Shown here piece after piece: positions 26,423-36,158 of a stretch of DNA of 46,874 nucleotides. The notes under the pieces were generated by a model that did not search any database, was not told the DNA's origin, and saw nothing but the letters and a program-made list of their open reading frames with translations. Every line of letters starts with the position of its first letter. Position 1 is the first letter of the stretch. The stretch lies in IMG/VR virus record IMGVR_UViG_3300027631_000037, positions 1 to 46,874 of that record, one strand, 5' to 3'. The translations under genes and the position numbers were made by a program. Source of the stretch: a virus.

Positions 26423-28786
26423 ATGGCTAAGAAACTATCAGATAGTGAAGATGAAATTAGGTTAGGCCTTCTTAGAGAAATTGAAGAAACTAATCAACGT
26501 ATTGAGGAGCAAAATAAAAAGGCTGCGGTTGTTGGTGCGGAAGAACGTAAAAGACTTGAAAAAAGAATTGAGAAAGAGAAAGAAAAGGTAAAACTGTTAG
26601 GAAAGCAAGTAAAACCATTACAAGAGCAAAACAAATTAGCAGAAGAATATAACGATTTACAAGATACCCTACAAACATCTTATACTAAATTAGATATTGG
26701 AGCTAGAAAATTAATATCTACTAATAAAATAGGTGGTACTGCATTTGCATCTCTTGCGGCAGATATATTAGATATAAAAGATAAACAAGAAGGATTATCG
26801 GAAGATGAACTTAAAATTAATCAAAGAAAATTAGATGTATATACTAATTTATATACTTCAGTAACACAACAAGCGGAAGCAGCAGCTCAAACTAAAAATG
26901 AATTATTAGGTGTAACTGAGCAAGCTAGTAGAAGACTTCAGTTTGAAGAAAGTATAGCTGATTTATCTCCAAAAGAAAAAGCAAAATTAACCGATTTATT
27001 TAATTTAAAGGAAAATTTAATATCGCAACAGGAAAGGCTACAAAAAATACAAGAAGAAGCAGATGATTTATATCAAAGATTACCATCATTTCTTCAAGAT
27101 GCGGTAGACATGACTAAAAAATTAGCAAAAGGAATTTCAAGTGGTCTTGGTCCTATTGTAATAATGGGTGCACTATTTGCAGCAGCATTAGTATCTTTTA
27201 GTGAAATACAGGCAGCAAGTAAAAAGTTTAGAGAAGAAACTGGATTAACAAATTCACAAACAAAACAAATTCAAAAAGATGCACATAGTATTGCAGTTGA
27301 TTTTGCTAAATTGGGAGTAGATGCTGAAGTTGCATATGATAGTATTGCTGCATTTAAAAATGAATTTGGTGATAGTATTCCAATATCAAAAGCAGTAGCG
27401 GCTAACGTAGCTGTATTAAATAAAAACTTTGGAGTAGCTCAATCAGATGCAGCTGCAGTTAATATGGTTTTCCAAAGTATGGCAGGATTATCTGCAGAAA
27501 CTGCACAAAACGTATCACAGCAAGTGGCTGATATGGCTAATTTAGCTGGTGTAGCACCATCTAAAGTATTTAAAGATATTGCAGATTCGGCAGAGGGTAC
27601 ATATACATATTTTAAAGGTGATGTAACTCTTATTGCTAAACAAGCTATTGAAGCTAGACGATTAGGTACTACATTAAAGGATGTATTAAAAACAACTGAA
27701 GACCTTTTAGATTTTGAAAATGGTATTGAAAAGGAATTAGTTGCTGCAACATTTGTTGGTGGTCAATTTAATTTATCGCAAGCAAGAGCATTGGCATATG
27801 CAGGAAAGCATGTTGATGCACAAAAAGAAATATTAAAACAGGTTGAACGAAGTGGTAAATTTTCTGAGCAAGATTCATTTACTAAAAAGGTATTAGCTGA
27901 TGCAGCTGGTATGACGGTTGATGAGTTAAGTAAACAAATCCTTATGCAAGAAAAGCTTGGAAATCTTAGTGATGAGGAACAAAAGAAGATTTCTAAAGCT
28001 ATGGATGCTGGATTGGATATCACTAATATGAGTGAAGACCAATTAAAAGCAAAAACACAAGAATTGGCAAAACAAGAAGAAATAGCTGATAAGATAACTC
28101 AAATGGAAAATTCATTTAAAGGTATCGTTGCAGCTGTTGGTGAAGGATTGCTACCATTAATGGAGGCATTAGCACCAATAGTAACTACGTTGGGTAATAT
28201 ATTTGGAGGGATATTTGGGGCATTGAATTCAATACCAGGTCTATTTCCTGCTATAATTGGAGGATTGAGTGTAATGTATATTCTAAGTAAGAAAACCGCA
28301 TTATTAAAAATGAAAGATGCAATTGCTTCTATTTTTGCTGGTAACGCAAAGTTGGGAGCAATTGGTTTGATTGCAGCTGGTGCTGGTATAGCGGCATTAA
28401 TGTCTGCTTTGGGTAGTGCAAAAATTAGTGAAGCTGGGGATGTAATGTCACCTGCAAGAGGTAAAACTAGAGTATCAACTAAAGAGGGTGGGTTGTATGA
28501 ATTATCACCAAACGATGATTTAGTAGCAGCACCAAACGCTTTAGAAAAAATGAATAATAATCCAGCGGTATCACAATTAACAAATACATCTACAAAGAGT
28601 AGTAATAGTATTGGGGATAATACAATGGTTCAGATTTTAGTAAATGAAATGAAAGCACTAAGAGCCGATATGAGTAGTGGTAAGATTATGGCTAACACAT
28701 ATTTGGATGGACAAAAAGTTATAGCAGGTATTGTAACAGCTACCGAAAAGAGTAGTAGAAATAACTTTACTTACGGACAAAGATAA
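26423..28786 (+). CDS. Tail tape measure protein
   Basis: 787 residues. Residues ~1-90 are a charged coiled coil (EETNQRIEEQNKKAAVVGAEE...). A long hydrophobic stretch GPIVIMGALFAAALVSF lies at ~242-262, and further hydrophobic runs occur near 606-625 and 644-664 (LGAIGLIAAGAGIAALMSAL). The body is Ala-rich helical sequence. This mix, the length and the position after tube and chaperone genes are typical of tape measure proteins (gp29 in T4, 590 residues). It sets tail length and is released or injected at infection. The longer length predicts a longer tail than T4. The C-terminal ~120 residues may be cleaved or hub-bound, but no clear protease site is seen. Confidence 0.85.
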   Translation: MAKKLSDSEDEIRLGLLREIEETNQRIEEQNKKAAVVGAEERKRLEKRIEKEKEKVKLLGKQVKPLQEQNKLAEEYNDLQDTLQTSYTKLDIGARKLISTNKIGGTAFASLAADILDIKDKQEGLSEDELKINQRKLDVYTNLYTSVTQQAEAAAQTKNELLGVTEQASRRLQFEESIADLSPKEKAKLTDLFNLKENLISQQERLQKIQEEADDLYQRLPSFLQDAVDMTKKLAKGISSGLGPIVIMGALFAAALVSFSEIQAASKKFREETGLTNSQTKQIQKDAHSIAVDFAKLGVDAEVAYDSIAAFKNEFGDSIPISKAVAANVAVLNKNFGVAQSDAAAVNMVFQSMAGLSAETAQNVSQQVADMANLAGVAPSKVFKDIADSAEGTYTYFKGDVTLIAKQAIEARRLGTTLKDVLKTTEDLLDFENGIEKELVAATFVGGQFNLSQARALAYAGKHVDAQKEILKQVERSGKFSEQDSFTKKVLADAAGMTVDELSKQILMQEKLGNLSDEEQKKISKAMDAGLDITNMSEDQLKAKTQELAKQEEIADKITQMENSFKGIVAAVGEGLLPLMEALAPIVTTLGNIFGGIFGALNSIPGLFPAIIGGLSVMYILSKKTALLKMKDAIASIFAGNAKLGAIGLIAAGAGIAALMSALGSAKISEAGDVMSPARGKTRVSTKEGGLYELSPNDDLVAAPNALEKMNNNPAVSQLTNTSTKSSNSIGDNTMVQILVNEMKALRADMSSGKIMANTYLDGQKVIAGIVTATEKSSRNNFTYGQR

Positions 28787-28792
28787 TATAAT

Positions 28793-30631
28793 ATGCCAAA
28801 TTTAGAAGATTTATTTAAAGAACGAATAATAGATAAAGGACCAAATCAAGGTAAAACAGCTGAGGAGGCATATGCTATTAGAGATAGTAAAGCTAGAGAT
28901 ATATCATCATCAAATCCATTTATAAATGCGGTTGCTGCATCTGGTGGAGGACCTGTTAAATTATTTGATGTAATTGGGCAATTAAATAAAAGAAGAAAAG
29001 GTAGTGTTTTATTATCAGAAAAGCCAGCTGAAGTAGAGCAAATGGGATTAAAACAATTTGCTATAAGTGGTAGACCTTACATATATGGAGGTGATATATT
29101 CAGAATAACTAATCAAAGAACTAGAACTCTTACATTAATGAATAGGGCAGCCGAAAAAGGCGTCTCTGGTGGCATTGATGATAAGATAGGAAATGCGGTT
29201 GGTAATTATGCATCTGATGCAATTACCAATTTACTTAGTGGTAAAAAAGAATTACCACCTAAACCTGATTTAGTAGCATTTGGTACTGAATTAGCTATTG
29301 ATGTAGCTGATAGAACTTTAGGAGCATTACTTCCAAATCCAATGGTGCCAACTAAAGTAGCTCAGGAATTTGAAAAGGGGTATGATAAGAAAAAACAATA
29401 CTTTCAAAATGAATTCGATACACCTAAAAAGATAATTGAATTAAATAATAAAAATAAAGTACCGGGATTTTTAAAAAACTTATTAAAAAATAATAAAAAC
29501 GCATTATCACAAACTAAAGATTTCTTAATATCGGCAGGTGCTGGTATTGTTGGTGGTTTGGTAAAGGCAGGTGTAACTGCATTAGTAAGAGGTGGTATCT
29601 CATTGATAGTTGGAAAAAAAATGGGTGATATATTATTAGGACCATCTAAAAAAACAAAAAAAGCAACTTCAAATGATATATGGGGCAGATTCATAAAACA
29701 TAGTAGTTCTGACCCATATTCTAAATTAGAAGCAACATATAAATTAACAGATGTAAGAGATAGAGGTGATTTATCTACTTATTTAATCTTAAGGAATGAA
29801 GCTTATATGACAGCTATTATGAATGCTGGTCTAATACCTATGGATGTTGGTAATGCATTTTTAGCAATAAATGGAACAGCACCTAATGATTATTCAACAA
29901 CCAAAGATAATATTGATAAAAATAGTAGATTTGCACAAAGAGGTATGACTTCCAAGGCCGATTTTTTAAATCTAAATCAAAACGCAACATATCAAGGCAC
30001 AGAAGTAATTGATGCAACCGACCCAACCGGTAAAAAAACATATGATGATTATGATTTTATTCCACTTAAATTTTATTCAATATTTCAAAACCAAACTGTA
30101 CAATTTAGATGTACTGTTACGGAACTATCCGAAACATTTTCACCAACATGGGATACTAATAAATTTATAGGCAATCCATTTAATTTTTACACATATCAAG
30201 GAGTAGAACGTTCTTTAACTTTCAGTTTTAAAGTTTTTTCTTTAAGTTTAATGGAACATAGAATGGCATGGCAAAGACTTAGTTTTTTAGCAGGACTTAC
30301 ATATCCACAAGGATTTAATGGAGGTAGTGGTGCTGTTGCACCCCCATTAATTAAGTTTACATTGGGTAATATGTATAATAAAAAAGATGCTTTTATAGAA
30401 TCATTAAATTTTAATGTTGATGCAAATTCACCTTGGGAAGTTGGAATGAATTCTCAATTGGGTGGTAATATGACACCTGCGGTGGGTGGTGGATTTACAT
30501 ATCCAATATTTACTGGAGTTAAACCTGATGATTTCAAATTACCAATGATAGTAAATGTAGAAATTACTCTGAAATTTATAGAAAGTAGACAAACGGCGGG
30601 CCCTCTTACTCAAAAATATTCTTATAAATAA
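28793..30631 (+). CDS. Baseplate tail-tube cap/initiator-like protein
   Basis: 612 residues, 6 bp after the tape measure. The C-terminal half (FIPLKFYSIF..QTVQFRCTV, ETFSPTWDTNKFIGN, YTYQGVERSLTFSFKVFS, LSFLAGLTYPQ, then FNVDANSPWEVG) matches a tail/baseplate pattern I associate with the tube cap and tube initiator group (gp48 and gp54 in T4, which also follow the tape measure). The N-terminal half has a hydrophobic Gly/Ala-rich segment near residues 245-275. It is nearly twice the size of gp48, so extra domains have been added. The exact equivalence to gp48 or gp54 is uncertain. Confidence 0.65.
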   Translation: MPNLEDLFKERIIDKGPNQGKTAEEAYAIRDSKARDISSSNPFINAVAASGGGPVKLFDVIGQLNKRRKGSVLLSEKPAEVEQMGLKQFAISGRPYIYGGDIFRITNQRTRTLTLMNRAAEKGVSGGIDDKIGNAVGNYASDAITNLLSGKKELPPKPDLVAFGTELAIDVADRTLGALLPNPMVPTKVAQEFEKGYDKKKQYFQNEFDTPKKIIELNNKNKVPGFLKNLLKNNKNALSQTKDFLISAGAGIVGGLVKAGVTALVRGGISLIVGKKMGDILLGPSKKTKKATSNDIWGRFIKHSSSDPYSKLEATYKLTDVRDRGDLSTYLILRNEAYMTAIMNAGLIPMDVGNAFLAINGTAPNDYSTTKDNIDKNSRFAQRGMTSKADFLNLNQNATYQGTEVIDATDPTGKKTYDDYDFIPLKFYSIFQNQTVQFRCTVTELSETFSPTWDTNKFIGNPFNFYTYQGVERSLTFSFKVFSLSLMEHRMAWQRLSFLAGLTYPQGFNGGSGAVAPPLIKFTLGNMYNKKDAFIESLNFNVDANSPWEVGMNSQLGGNMTPAVGGGFTYPIFTGVKPDDFKLPMIVNVEITLKFIESRQTAGPLTQKYSYK

Positions 30632-30639
30632 AATAAACA

Positions 30640-32268
30640 ATGAGCGATATTATTTCAAAGATTGATACAGAAATACATGGTCCTGGTGTTATAAAAAAAG
30701 ATGAACCAGCTTATGATTTTACATGGACTGACTCTAGAGGAAGGGTACGAGGTGTTAATGCAAACTTATCACCCAATGCCAATATGGAAGCAGCGCTTGG
30801 TCCAAACTATCTAAGAAAATTTGCCGGTACACTTTTTGAAAGTGCAGTTAAAACAGCGGCATCACTTTATCCAGCTGGTAGTACTTGGAAAATGGCTATT
30901 GCATTGACTGGAGCTAAAATAGTTACTAAATCAGCTGCCACAGCGGGTAATTATATTATAACAGGTGAATATGACGTAATACCGGCTGCTAAAAAAGCTT
31001 TAATTATAAATGCATTCAATCCTTCAAACGTTGCACCGATATTGAATTCAAAAATGTTAGAAAATACTGTTCTTGGTAAAACATATGGAAGTTATTATGG
31101 ATTTGTAAACGGAAATGGTAAGAGTACAAACTTTTTTCAAAAAAATAGACCTGATTACATTGATATAAAAGCAGCTCATTTACATGGTACTATTTATTCA
31201 TTAAATCCATTGGCACAAGCCGAAGCTCAAGGTGGGTATTCTGTATATAATATGATATCTGGAAAACACCCGCATGAAACAGCACACGCAAATCAAATTC
31301 ATAATAATGATAATCAGCATACACAAATGGTAAACAATATGCATTATCAAGGAGCTGGACAACAAGGATTTAATGTAGTACCAAACCCAGCATCAGGCCT
31401 TAACGTAAATTTACATGTATTTGATGAACCTAAATCAGGTGGAGAGCATGATGAGGGTGAATATGTGGGAGCATATTTACCATTTAGCGTTCAAGCTACT
31501 AGAGAACTTACTAACTATTTTGAAAATAATAATAAAGAAGGAATGGCAAGAACAGAAGCTGGTATTGCAAAAGATAATGAGATATGGGTAAAACGAATTA
31601 ATAATGCGGATGGTGTACTTTCTAAAACGGGTGAAATTATAAAAGGAATACCTACTGCACTTGATAATCTTGATAAAATTTCTTTAATTTACGCTAATAG
31701 ATATTTTGCAGTTCCGGTACTTAGTACAGTAGCGGGGGGATTTAATGAAGCAGTTATAGCTATTGATAAATCAATTGAAGCAGTTGTTGATTATAGCCTC
31801 GCTGCAGCACATAGTAGTATGGCCGGATGGTTACAGGTAGGCAGGTCCCTCTTAGGTATTCAACCAGGTGGTTTACCATTGAAGAATCCATATGAGGAGG
31901 TTCAAATAATTACCGATTCAAAAGGTGTAAAAACTACTAGATATATTTCAAAGGTGAGACAAGATAATGTAAAAGTAGGACAACCAATAAAACCAAAACT
32001 TTTAATAGATGTAAAAAATCAACAAAACCAAGCAGATGACGCTTTCAGAAAATTAATGGGATGGGATACGAACAAATTAGCTAATATAATGAATGCAAGT
32101 GGCGCGGAGCAACGAGCGGCACAATCGGCTATATATGGCGCAGCCGGTAAGCCAAACGCTAAGTTTAGCGGATATACGGGATTTGGCTCTCCGATTCCAA
32201 ATATTGCCGGTGTGGGTATTCAACGAAATGCAACAAAAGGACCAACAATAAGTCAAACTAGAAAATAA
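30640..32268 (+). CDS. Putative baseplate/tail structural protein
   Basis: 542 residues, 8 bp after the previous gene. It contains a His/Asn/Gln-rich segment around residues 205-235 (HETAHANQIHNNDNQHTQ) and a region VGAYLPFSVQATRELTNYFEN, and otherwise mixed helix and strand. No catalytic motif or signal peptide. I do not recognise the family; the position between the tube-cap-like and LysM wedge genes implies a baseplate or hub part. Confidence 0.6.
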   Translation: MSDIISKIDTEIHGPGVIKKDEPAYDFTWTDSRGRVRGVNANLSPNANMEAALGPNYLRKFAGTLFESAVKTAASLYPAGSTWKMAIALTGAKIVTKSAATAGNYIITGEYDVIPAAKKALIINAFNPSNVAPILNSKMLENTVLGKTYGSYYGFVNGNGKSTNFFQKNRPDYIDIKAAHLHGTIYSLNPLAQAEAQGGYSVYNMISGKHPHETAHANQIHNNDNQHTQMVNNMHYQGAGQQGFNVVPNPASGLNVNLHVFDEPKSGGEHDEGEYVGAYLPFSVQATRELTNYFENNNKEGMARTEAGIAKDNEIWVKRINNADGVLSKTGEIIKGIPTALDNLDKISLIYANRYFAVPVLSTVAGGFNEAVIAIDKSIEAVVDYSLAAAHSSMAGWLQVGRSLLGIQPGGLPLKNPYEEVQIITDSKGVKTTRYISKVRQDNVKVGQPIKPKLLIDVKNQQNQADDAFRKLMGWDTNKLANIMNASGAEQRAAQSAIYGAAGKPNAKFSGYTGFGSPIPNIAGVGIQRNATKGPTISQTRK

Positions 32269-32270
32269 TT

Positions 32271-32558
32271 ATGAGATACGAAAATAATAGAACAAAAAAA
32301 ACAATAGATGGTAGAGAAGTATATGTTCCTAAAATATATCCAAATATTCCTGAAAATGTTTTTGATACTTATGTAGCTACTGAAACTGGAGATAGGTTGG
32401 ATACATTAGCCACTCAATATTATGGAGATCCTGGTCTTTGGTGGATAATCGCATCAGCTAATAAAATACATAATGCACCTATTGGATTTGCAGATGGTAC
32501 TATATTAAGAATTCCATCAAATTATGTACAAATTTTAGAACAAACTATTAATAGATAA
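32271..32558 (+). CDS. LysM-domain baseplate wedge protein (gp53-like)
   Basis: 95 residues. Residues ~30-88 form a LysM-like unit: VATETGDRLDTLATQYYGDPGLWWIIASANKI followed by GTILRIP, with the typical GD.L..LA..YYGD...WW.I...N pattern. T4 gp53 and many contractile-tail wedge proteins contain such a domain, used structurally. Start is 2 bp after the previous stop, so co-translation is likely. It is shorter than T4 gp53 (196 residues), keeping mainly the LysM part. Confidence 0.8.
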   Translation: MRYENNRTKKTIDGREVYVPKIYPNIPENVFDTYVATETGDRLDTLATQYYGDPGLWWIIASANKIHNAPIGFADGTILRIPSNYVQILEQTINR

Positions 32559-32563
32559 ATGTT

Positions 32564-35353
32564 ATGTCATATCCATTTTTTTCAAAGATATCACTAAGAA
32601 TCTTTAATAATATACAAACGCATGGTAAGGCATCTATTAGTACTAGCTTAAACAAATCTACGGATGCATCAAGCTTAGTAACTTGGATGAGAGTAATATC
32701 TGGAACTGGTGGGGGTTTAATAATGAGCTCAAATCCAGACATCCCAGTTACCAGCGAACCAACATTTGATAAAGCTAATAAATCTTGGATGCATAGTCCA
32801 AGTTCACATGGTAGCAGACTTGTAGCTGGTATGATTGGGTATGATTGGGATGGAGTTCCTGTATATCCATATATGACGCCGCTTGGTGGTGATTTGGTAT
32901 TAAGGCCTTCCCCAATTATAACGGCATTTGAAGTAAAAGAAGGTAAAGACCAAATTTCAAGACAAGCTACTTTAGTTTTAAAATGTTTCTCATTGGCTCA
33001 ATGTGAAATAATACAAAAATATCTAATGGAGCCCGGTCATTCTTTATTGGTTGAATATGGTTGGAATACCGATAGAGCCGAAGCTCAACTGATAGATATA
33101 TCAAATCCAAATGATATTGTAAATCAAGCTGCAGATAATAATTTAAATTATGTTGAGTTACATGGTAAGAGATTAAAATCCGCTGGCGATTATGATTCTT
33201 ATTTTGGATTTATTGTAGGTGGTAGTACGGTATCGGAGGGTGATTCGTTTATTATAAATGTTAAATTACGTGGTATGCCGGGTATGCCAACTTTTTTACA
33301 AGGACAACACACCGTAAATAGATTAGTAGATGTTAAAGATGCAAAAGGTAATATATTAGGTAAAAAAACTAGTGTAATTCCAACCGCACAAACTTATAGT
33401 GTGGATGATATTGAAGCTGGTGTAGGTTCTAGCGCAACAACTACATCTTCTCCAATTGCAATCGGTCTTCGTAGATATAAATGGATGTTTAATAACCTAC
33501 CACCAATAAGACAAATACCCCAAGTTAAAGCTTTAGTTGATAATGTAAAAAAAACAAATACATACTATGGTTGGTGGGATTTAATAAATTTTGATGCGGT
33601 TGTATTAAAAGATATACAAAAATATACTACTGGTGCTGGATTAGGTGGACTTGATAAGCTAAAACGTTATTTTGGACTTGTTAAGGAAATAACGGTGGGT
33701 GATGTTACAATAGAAAAAGATAAATTAGTATCAGAAGAAAAATATATAAATTTTGGATTAGTATTGGCTATATTAAATGCAAATAACGGATTATATGCAT
33801 ATAAAGTAGGTAATAAAGATATAAAAGTTACAATAGATACTACCGGATTTATAGGTTCTTTTCCTGGTATATTTTCTACAAAAGCAAAAAAATTAATAAT
33901 ACCGGGTAAGATTCCCGATTTTTATAACTTCTACCTAAACACAGCTTTAGTAGATGTTAATGAAATTTTAAATCCAGCAAAATTTGTTAATAATGGTATT
34001 ATTTATACTAGAGGTGGTAAAAATTATAATTTAGGATTTACACAAGATTATGATTTGGATGGATTAGACCCGACAACAAAAAAACCAATACTAAACTATA
34101 CTGGTTATTATGAATCTGCTGGTTATTATGGAAGAATTGACCACTTATATATTAATTTTGAAATATTTAAAAATGCAGTTTCCAATTCATCTAATAAATC
34201 TCTTAAAGATGTATTGATGACAATGTTAAATGAAATGTCATCTGCGGTTAATTCTTTTTGGAATTTTCAACTTATAGAATCAACTTCGGACAGTGGCGAT
34301 GTATCATTACAAATTATAGATGATAATTGGGCAGGTAATTGTGAACTAACAAATAAAGGAATACCAGCAACTACAGAGAAACCAATAAAAGAATTTTATC
34401 ATAGTGGCGAACAATCTGTATTTTTAGAAGCTGAATTGGATATTGATATACCAGCTGAAATGACTAATATGATAATACTAAGGAGAGAGGATTATGTATT
34501 TAACCAAGATGCAAAACCAATATCTATGGGTGGTATTTTTAGTGAGCAATCGGATAAATTTTTTACAGGAATTGATTATAGAGCAACATCTGTAAAAGTA
34601 GCTACTCCAAAAACACCAGCACCTAGTGGTGGTGACCCTTATGGATTCCGTGCAAAAACATTAAATGAATTAAAAGACGCTAAAAATGCTTGGAAGAAAA
34701 CATTAATAGAAAGGCCACGTAGTTTAAAAGACCAAGTGGCAGATGCATTATCTAAAAGTAGAGTTAGGGAATATGAAAATTCATCAAAAGTTTTGGTATT
34801 TACTGATAGATTTACTAGTGGTGCTGGTTTAAGTGGGGGTATAAAATCTGAAAATGGAGGACCTAATGCAGACGGTCAAAAATGGGATGATTTATTAAAA
34901 GTTATAGATGAAAAAGAAAAAGAAGCTGCAGCAGTAGCAAAAACAAATCTATCTGCAAATTTAAGTAAAATAAATATAGTACCCAATCCCGAAAAGGGTG
35001 TGGTAAATGGAAGTTCATTGGATGTAACAAGTGGAACAGCAACTGCGGAATCATTATTTAGACAAAATTTTAGAATATATTGTTGCGATGATACGCAATT
35101 ATTTGATATTTTAAAAAATAATGCATATGAAGCAAATAAAAGTTCAAATAAAACATCAATATTACTTCCAATAAAATATAGATTTAAAATATTAGGAAAA
35201 AGCGGATTACGTCGTGGTGATGTATTTAATATATGGGGAATCCCTAAAAAATATAGAGACAATGGGTTTTTTCAAATAGTTGAAATAGAGCAAACATTAC
35301 AAGGAAACTCTTGGACAACTAACATAACAGGACAATATAGACAAGTTGGATAA
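32564..35353 (+). CDS. Large baseplate hub-like protein
   Basis: 929 residues. An N-terminal segment (LVLRPSPIITAFEVKEGKDQISRQATLVLKCFSLAQ, then GHSLLVEYGWNTD) and a C-terminal segment (RFKILGKSGLRRGDVFNIWGIPKKY, FFQIVEIEQTL, WTTNITGQYR) match the large hub/baseplate proteins of marine T4-like phages. The C-terminal part has the fold pattern of the gp27-type hub ring. It is much longer than T4 gp27 (391 residues), with ~400 residues of added central sequence. No lysozyme motif is seen. Position after the LysM wedge gene supports a central hub role; the exact T4 equivalent is inferred. Confidence 0.7.
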   Translation: MSYPFFSKISLRIFNNIQTHGKASISTSLNKSTDASSLVTWMRVISGTGGGLIMSSNPDIPVTSEPTFDKANKSWMHSPSSHGSRLVAGMIGYDWDGVPVYPYMTPLGGDLVLRPSPIITAFEVKEGKDQISRQATLVLKCFSLAQCEIIQKYLMEPGHSLLVEYGWNTDRAEAQLIDISNPNDIVNQAADNNLNYVELHGKRLKSAGDYDSYFGFIVGGSTVSEGDSFIINVKLRGMPGMPTFLQGQHTVNRLVDVKDAKGNILGKKTSVIPTAQTYSVDDIEAGVGSSATTTSSPIAIGLRRYKWMFNNLPPIRQIPQVKALVDNVKKTNTYYGWWDLINFDAVVLKDIQKYTTGAGLGGLDKLKRYFGLVKEITVGDVTIEKDKLVSEEKYINFGLVLAILNANNGLYAYKVGNKDIKVTIDTTGFIGSFPGIFSTKAKKLIIPGKIPDFYNFYLNTALVDVNEILNPAKFVNNGIIYTRGGKNYNLGFTQDYDLDGLDPTTKKPILNYTGYYESAGYYGRIDHLYINFEIFKNAVSNSSNKSLKDVLMTMLNEMSSAVNSFWNFQLIESTSDSGDVSLQIIDDNWAGNCELTNKGIPATTEKPIKEFYHSGEQSVFLEAELDIDIPAEMTNMIILRREDYVFNQDAKPISMGGIFSEQSDKFFTGIDYRATSVKVATPKTPAPSGGDPYGFRAKTLNELKDAKNAWKKTLIERPRSLKDQVADALSKSRVREYENSSKVLVFTDRFTSGAGLSGGIKSENGGPNADGQKWDDLLKVIDEKEKEAAAVAKTNLSANLSKINIVPNPEKGVVNGSSLDVTSGTATAESLFRQNFRIYCCDDTQLFDILKNNAYEANKSSNKTSILLPIKYRFKILGKSGLRRGDVFNIWGIPKKYRDNGFFQIVEIEQTLQGNSWTTNITGQYRQVG

Positions 35354-35354
35354 T

Positions 35355-35726
35355 ATGAATGATGATTTAAATAATATATTTAGGTACAGCTATCTTAATA
35401 GAAAAATTGGTATGGATTTTACAATACCAACTATAATTGCATATTTACCTGAATTGACAAATGATGATTATACTAGAGGTTATGTTGTCAGAAACTTTGT
35501 GCAAAAAGTAAATGATGATACTGCAACTATAACGGAGATAGATGACAATAATCATACGGAAATACAAGCAAATGCATATTATAAAATAGTTAAAATTAAA
35601 TGGAGATTGATTGGAACTCCGCAAGAAATTATGGATTCTAATAAAGCTTCTATTGGATTGGTAATATCTGAAATGAAAAATTTAAAATTGTATCTTTCAA
35701 ATCTTTTACAATTTGCTAAAGTTTAA
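35355..35726 (+). CDS. Small protein paired with the hub gene
   Basis: 123 residues from ATG 35355, one base after the hub stop. A longer frame from TTG 35346 overlaps the hub gene and is less likely. The protein begins MNDDLNNIFRYSYLNRKIG and ends in a helical KNLKLYLSNLLQFAKV. The middle (YKIVKIKWRLIGTPQE) is beta-like. No known motif. Coupling to the hub gene suggests a baseplate component or chaperone. Confidence 0.65.
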   Translation: MNDDLNNIFRYSYLNRKIGMDFTIPTIIAYLPELTNDDYTRGYVVRNFVQKVNDDTATITEIDDNNHTEIQANAYYKIVKIKWRLIGTPQEIMDSNKASIGLVISEMKNLKLYLSNLLQFAKV

Positions 35727-35758
35727 TTTGGTAGTTTAACAAATTATTCGTATATTTA
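35727..35758 (+). promoter_or_regulatory. Bacteroidetes-type promoter for the tmRNA
   Basis: TTTG at 35727-35730, a 20-bp spacer, and TATATTTA at 35751-35758, 13 bp before the predicted tmRNA 5' end. It matches the Bacteroidetes TTTG/TAnnTTTG consensus apart from the last base. The -33 element overlaps the stop codon region of the previous gene. Confidence 0.7.
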
Positions 35759-35771
35759 CATAAACAAACTT

Positions 35772-36154
35772 GGGGGTGCCTTGGAATTGATTGTGATGAG
35801 AATAGTAGTATCACACGTAGACAGAAGTGCTAGATGTCTTTAAATCTGTACAAAACAATAACTGACGTAGAATTATCTACTTGGACCTACGAAGACTTAA
35901 TGTCTTTCATGGGTGCTGACTTAGCAATAGCTGCATAGTCCCTCCCGTATCACTCATGGGAATGAAATAGAAGTGAACAAAACGGAGTTTTACATATCGG
36001 CTCCCTAAATCTGATAAGTTGGTGGAATTGCTGAATTAACCATTCGGCCCCAATTATTTTGGAAAGTTAATAAGATTAAACTTTATCCTAAACGTGTAAT
36101 TCGTTGGTATTACGATTACTTTGCAAGACATGGGTTCGAATCCCATCACCTCCA
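35772..36154 (+). ncRNA. ssrA: Transfer-messenger RNA (tmRNA)
   Basis: A 383-nt one-piece tmRNA. The acceptor stem pairs GGGGGTG (35772-35778) with CACCTCC (36147-36153) over 7 bp, with a G.U at the third pair, the alanine identity signal. A74-type discriminator follows; CCA is not encoded. The T arm is ATGGG-TTCGAAT-CCCAT (36130-36146). The 5' part TTGGAATTGATTGTG fits the reduced D-loop of tmRNAs. Around the resume site the sequence TTTAAATCTGTA...AACT resembles Bacteroides tmRNA. The tag frame is read as starting at GAC 35864 and ends at TAG 35936-35938. tmRNA with SmpB rescues stalled ribosomes and tags products for proteolysis. It has its own promoter and terminator. Phage tmRNAs are known but uncommon. 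Confidence 0.95.
35864..35938 (+). other. Predicted tmRNA proteolysis-tag reading frame
   Basis: From GAC 35864 the frame has 24 codons, starting DVELSTW and ending GADLAIAA, then TAG. The resume codon was placed by aligning the flanking AAC..T.[AT]CTG[AG]C with my memory of Bacteroides tmRNA, where the tag starts GE. A later start is possible, which would shorten the tag. The end of the frame is firm. Confidence 0.65.
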
Positions 36155-36158
36155 CAAT

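Noticed and set aside
35346-35354. TTG start for the small gene after the hub gene
   Set aside because: It would overlap the end of the hub gene, and an ATG three codons later (35355) starts one base after the hub stop.
35840-35870. Tag frame starting earlier, at AAA or ACA codons upstream of GAC 35864
   Set aside because: Alignment of the flanking bases with Bacteroides tmRNA favours GAC as resume codon, and the upstream bases fit the expected linker region.
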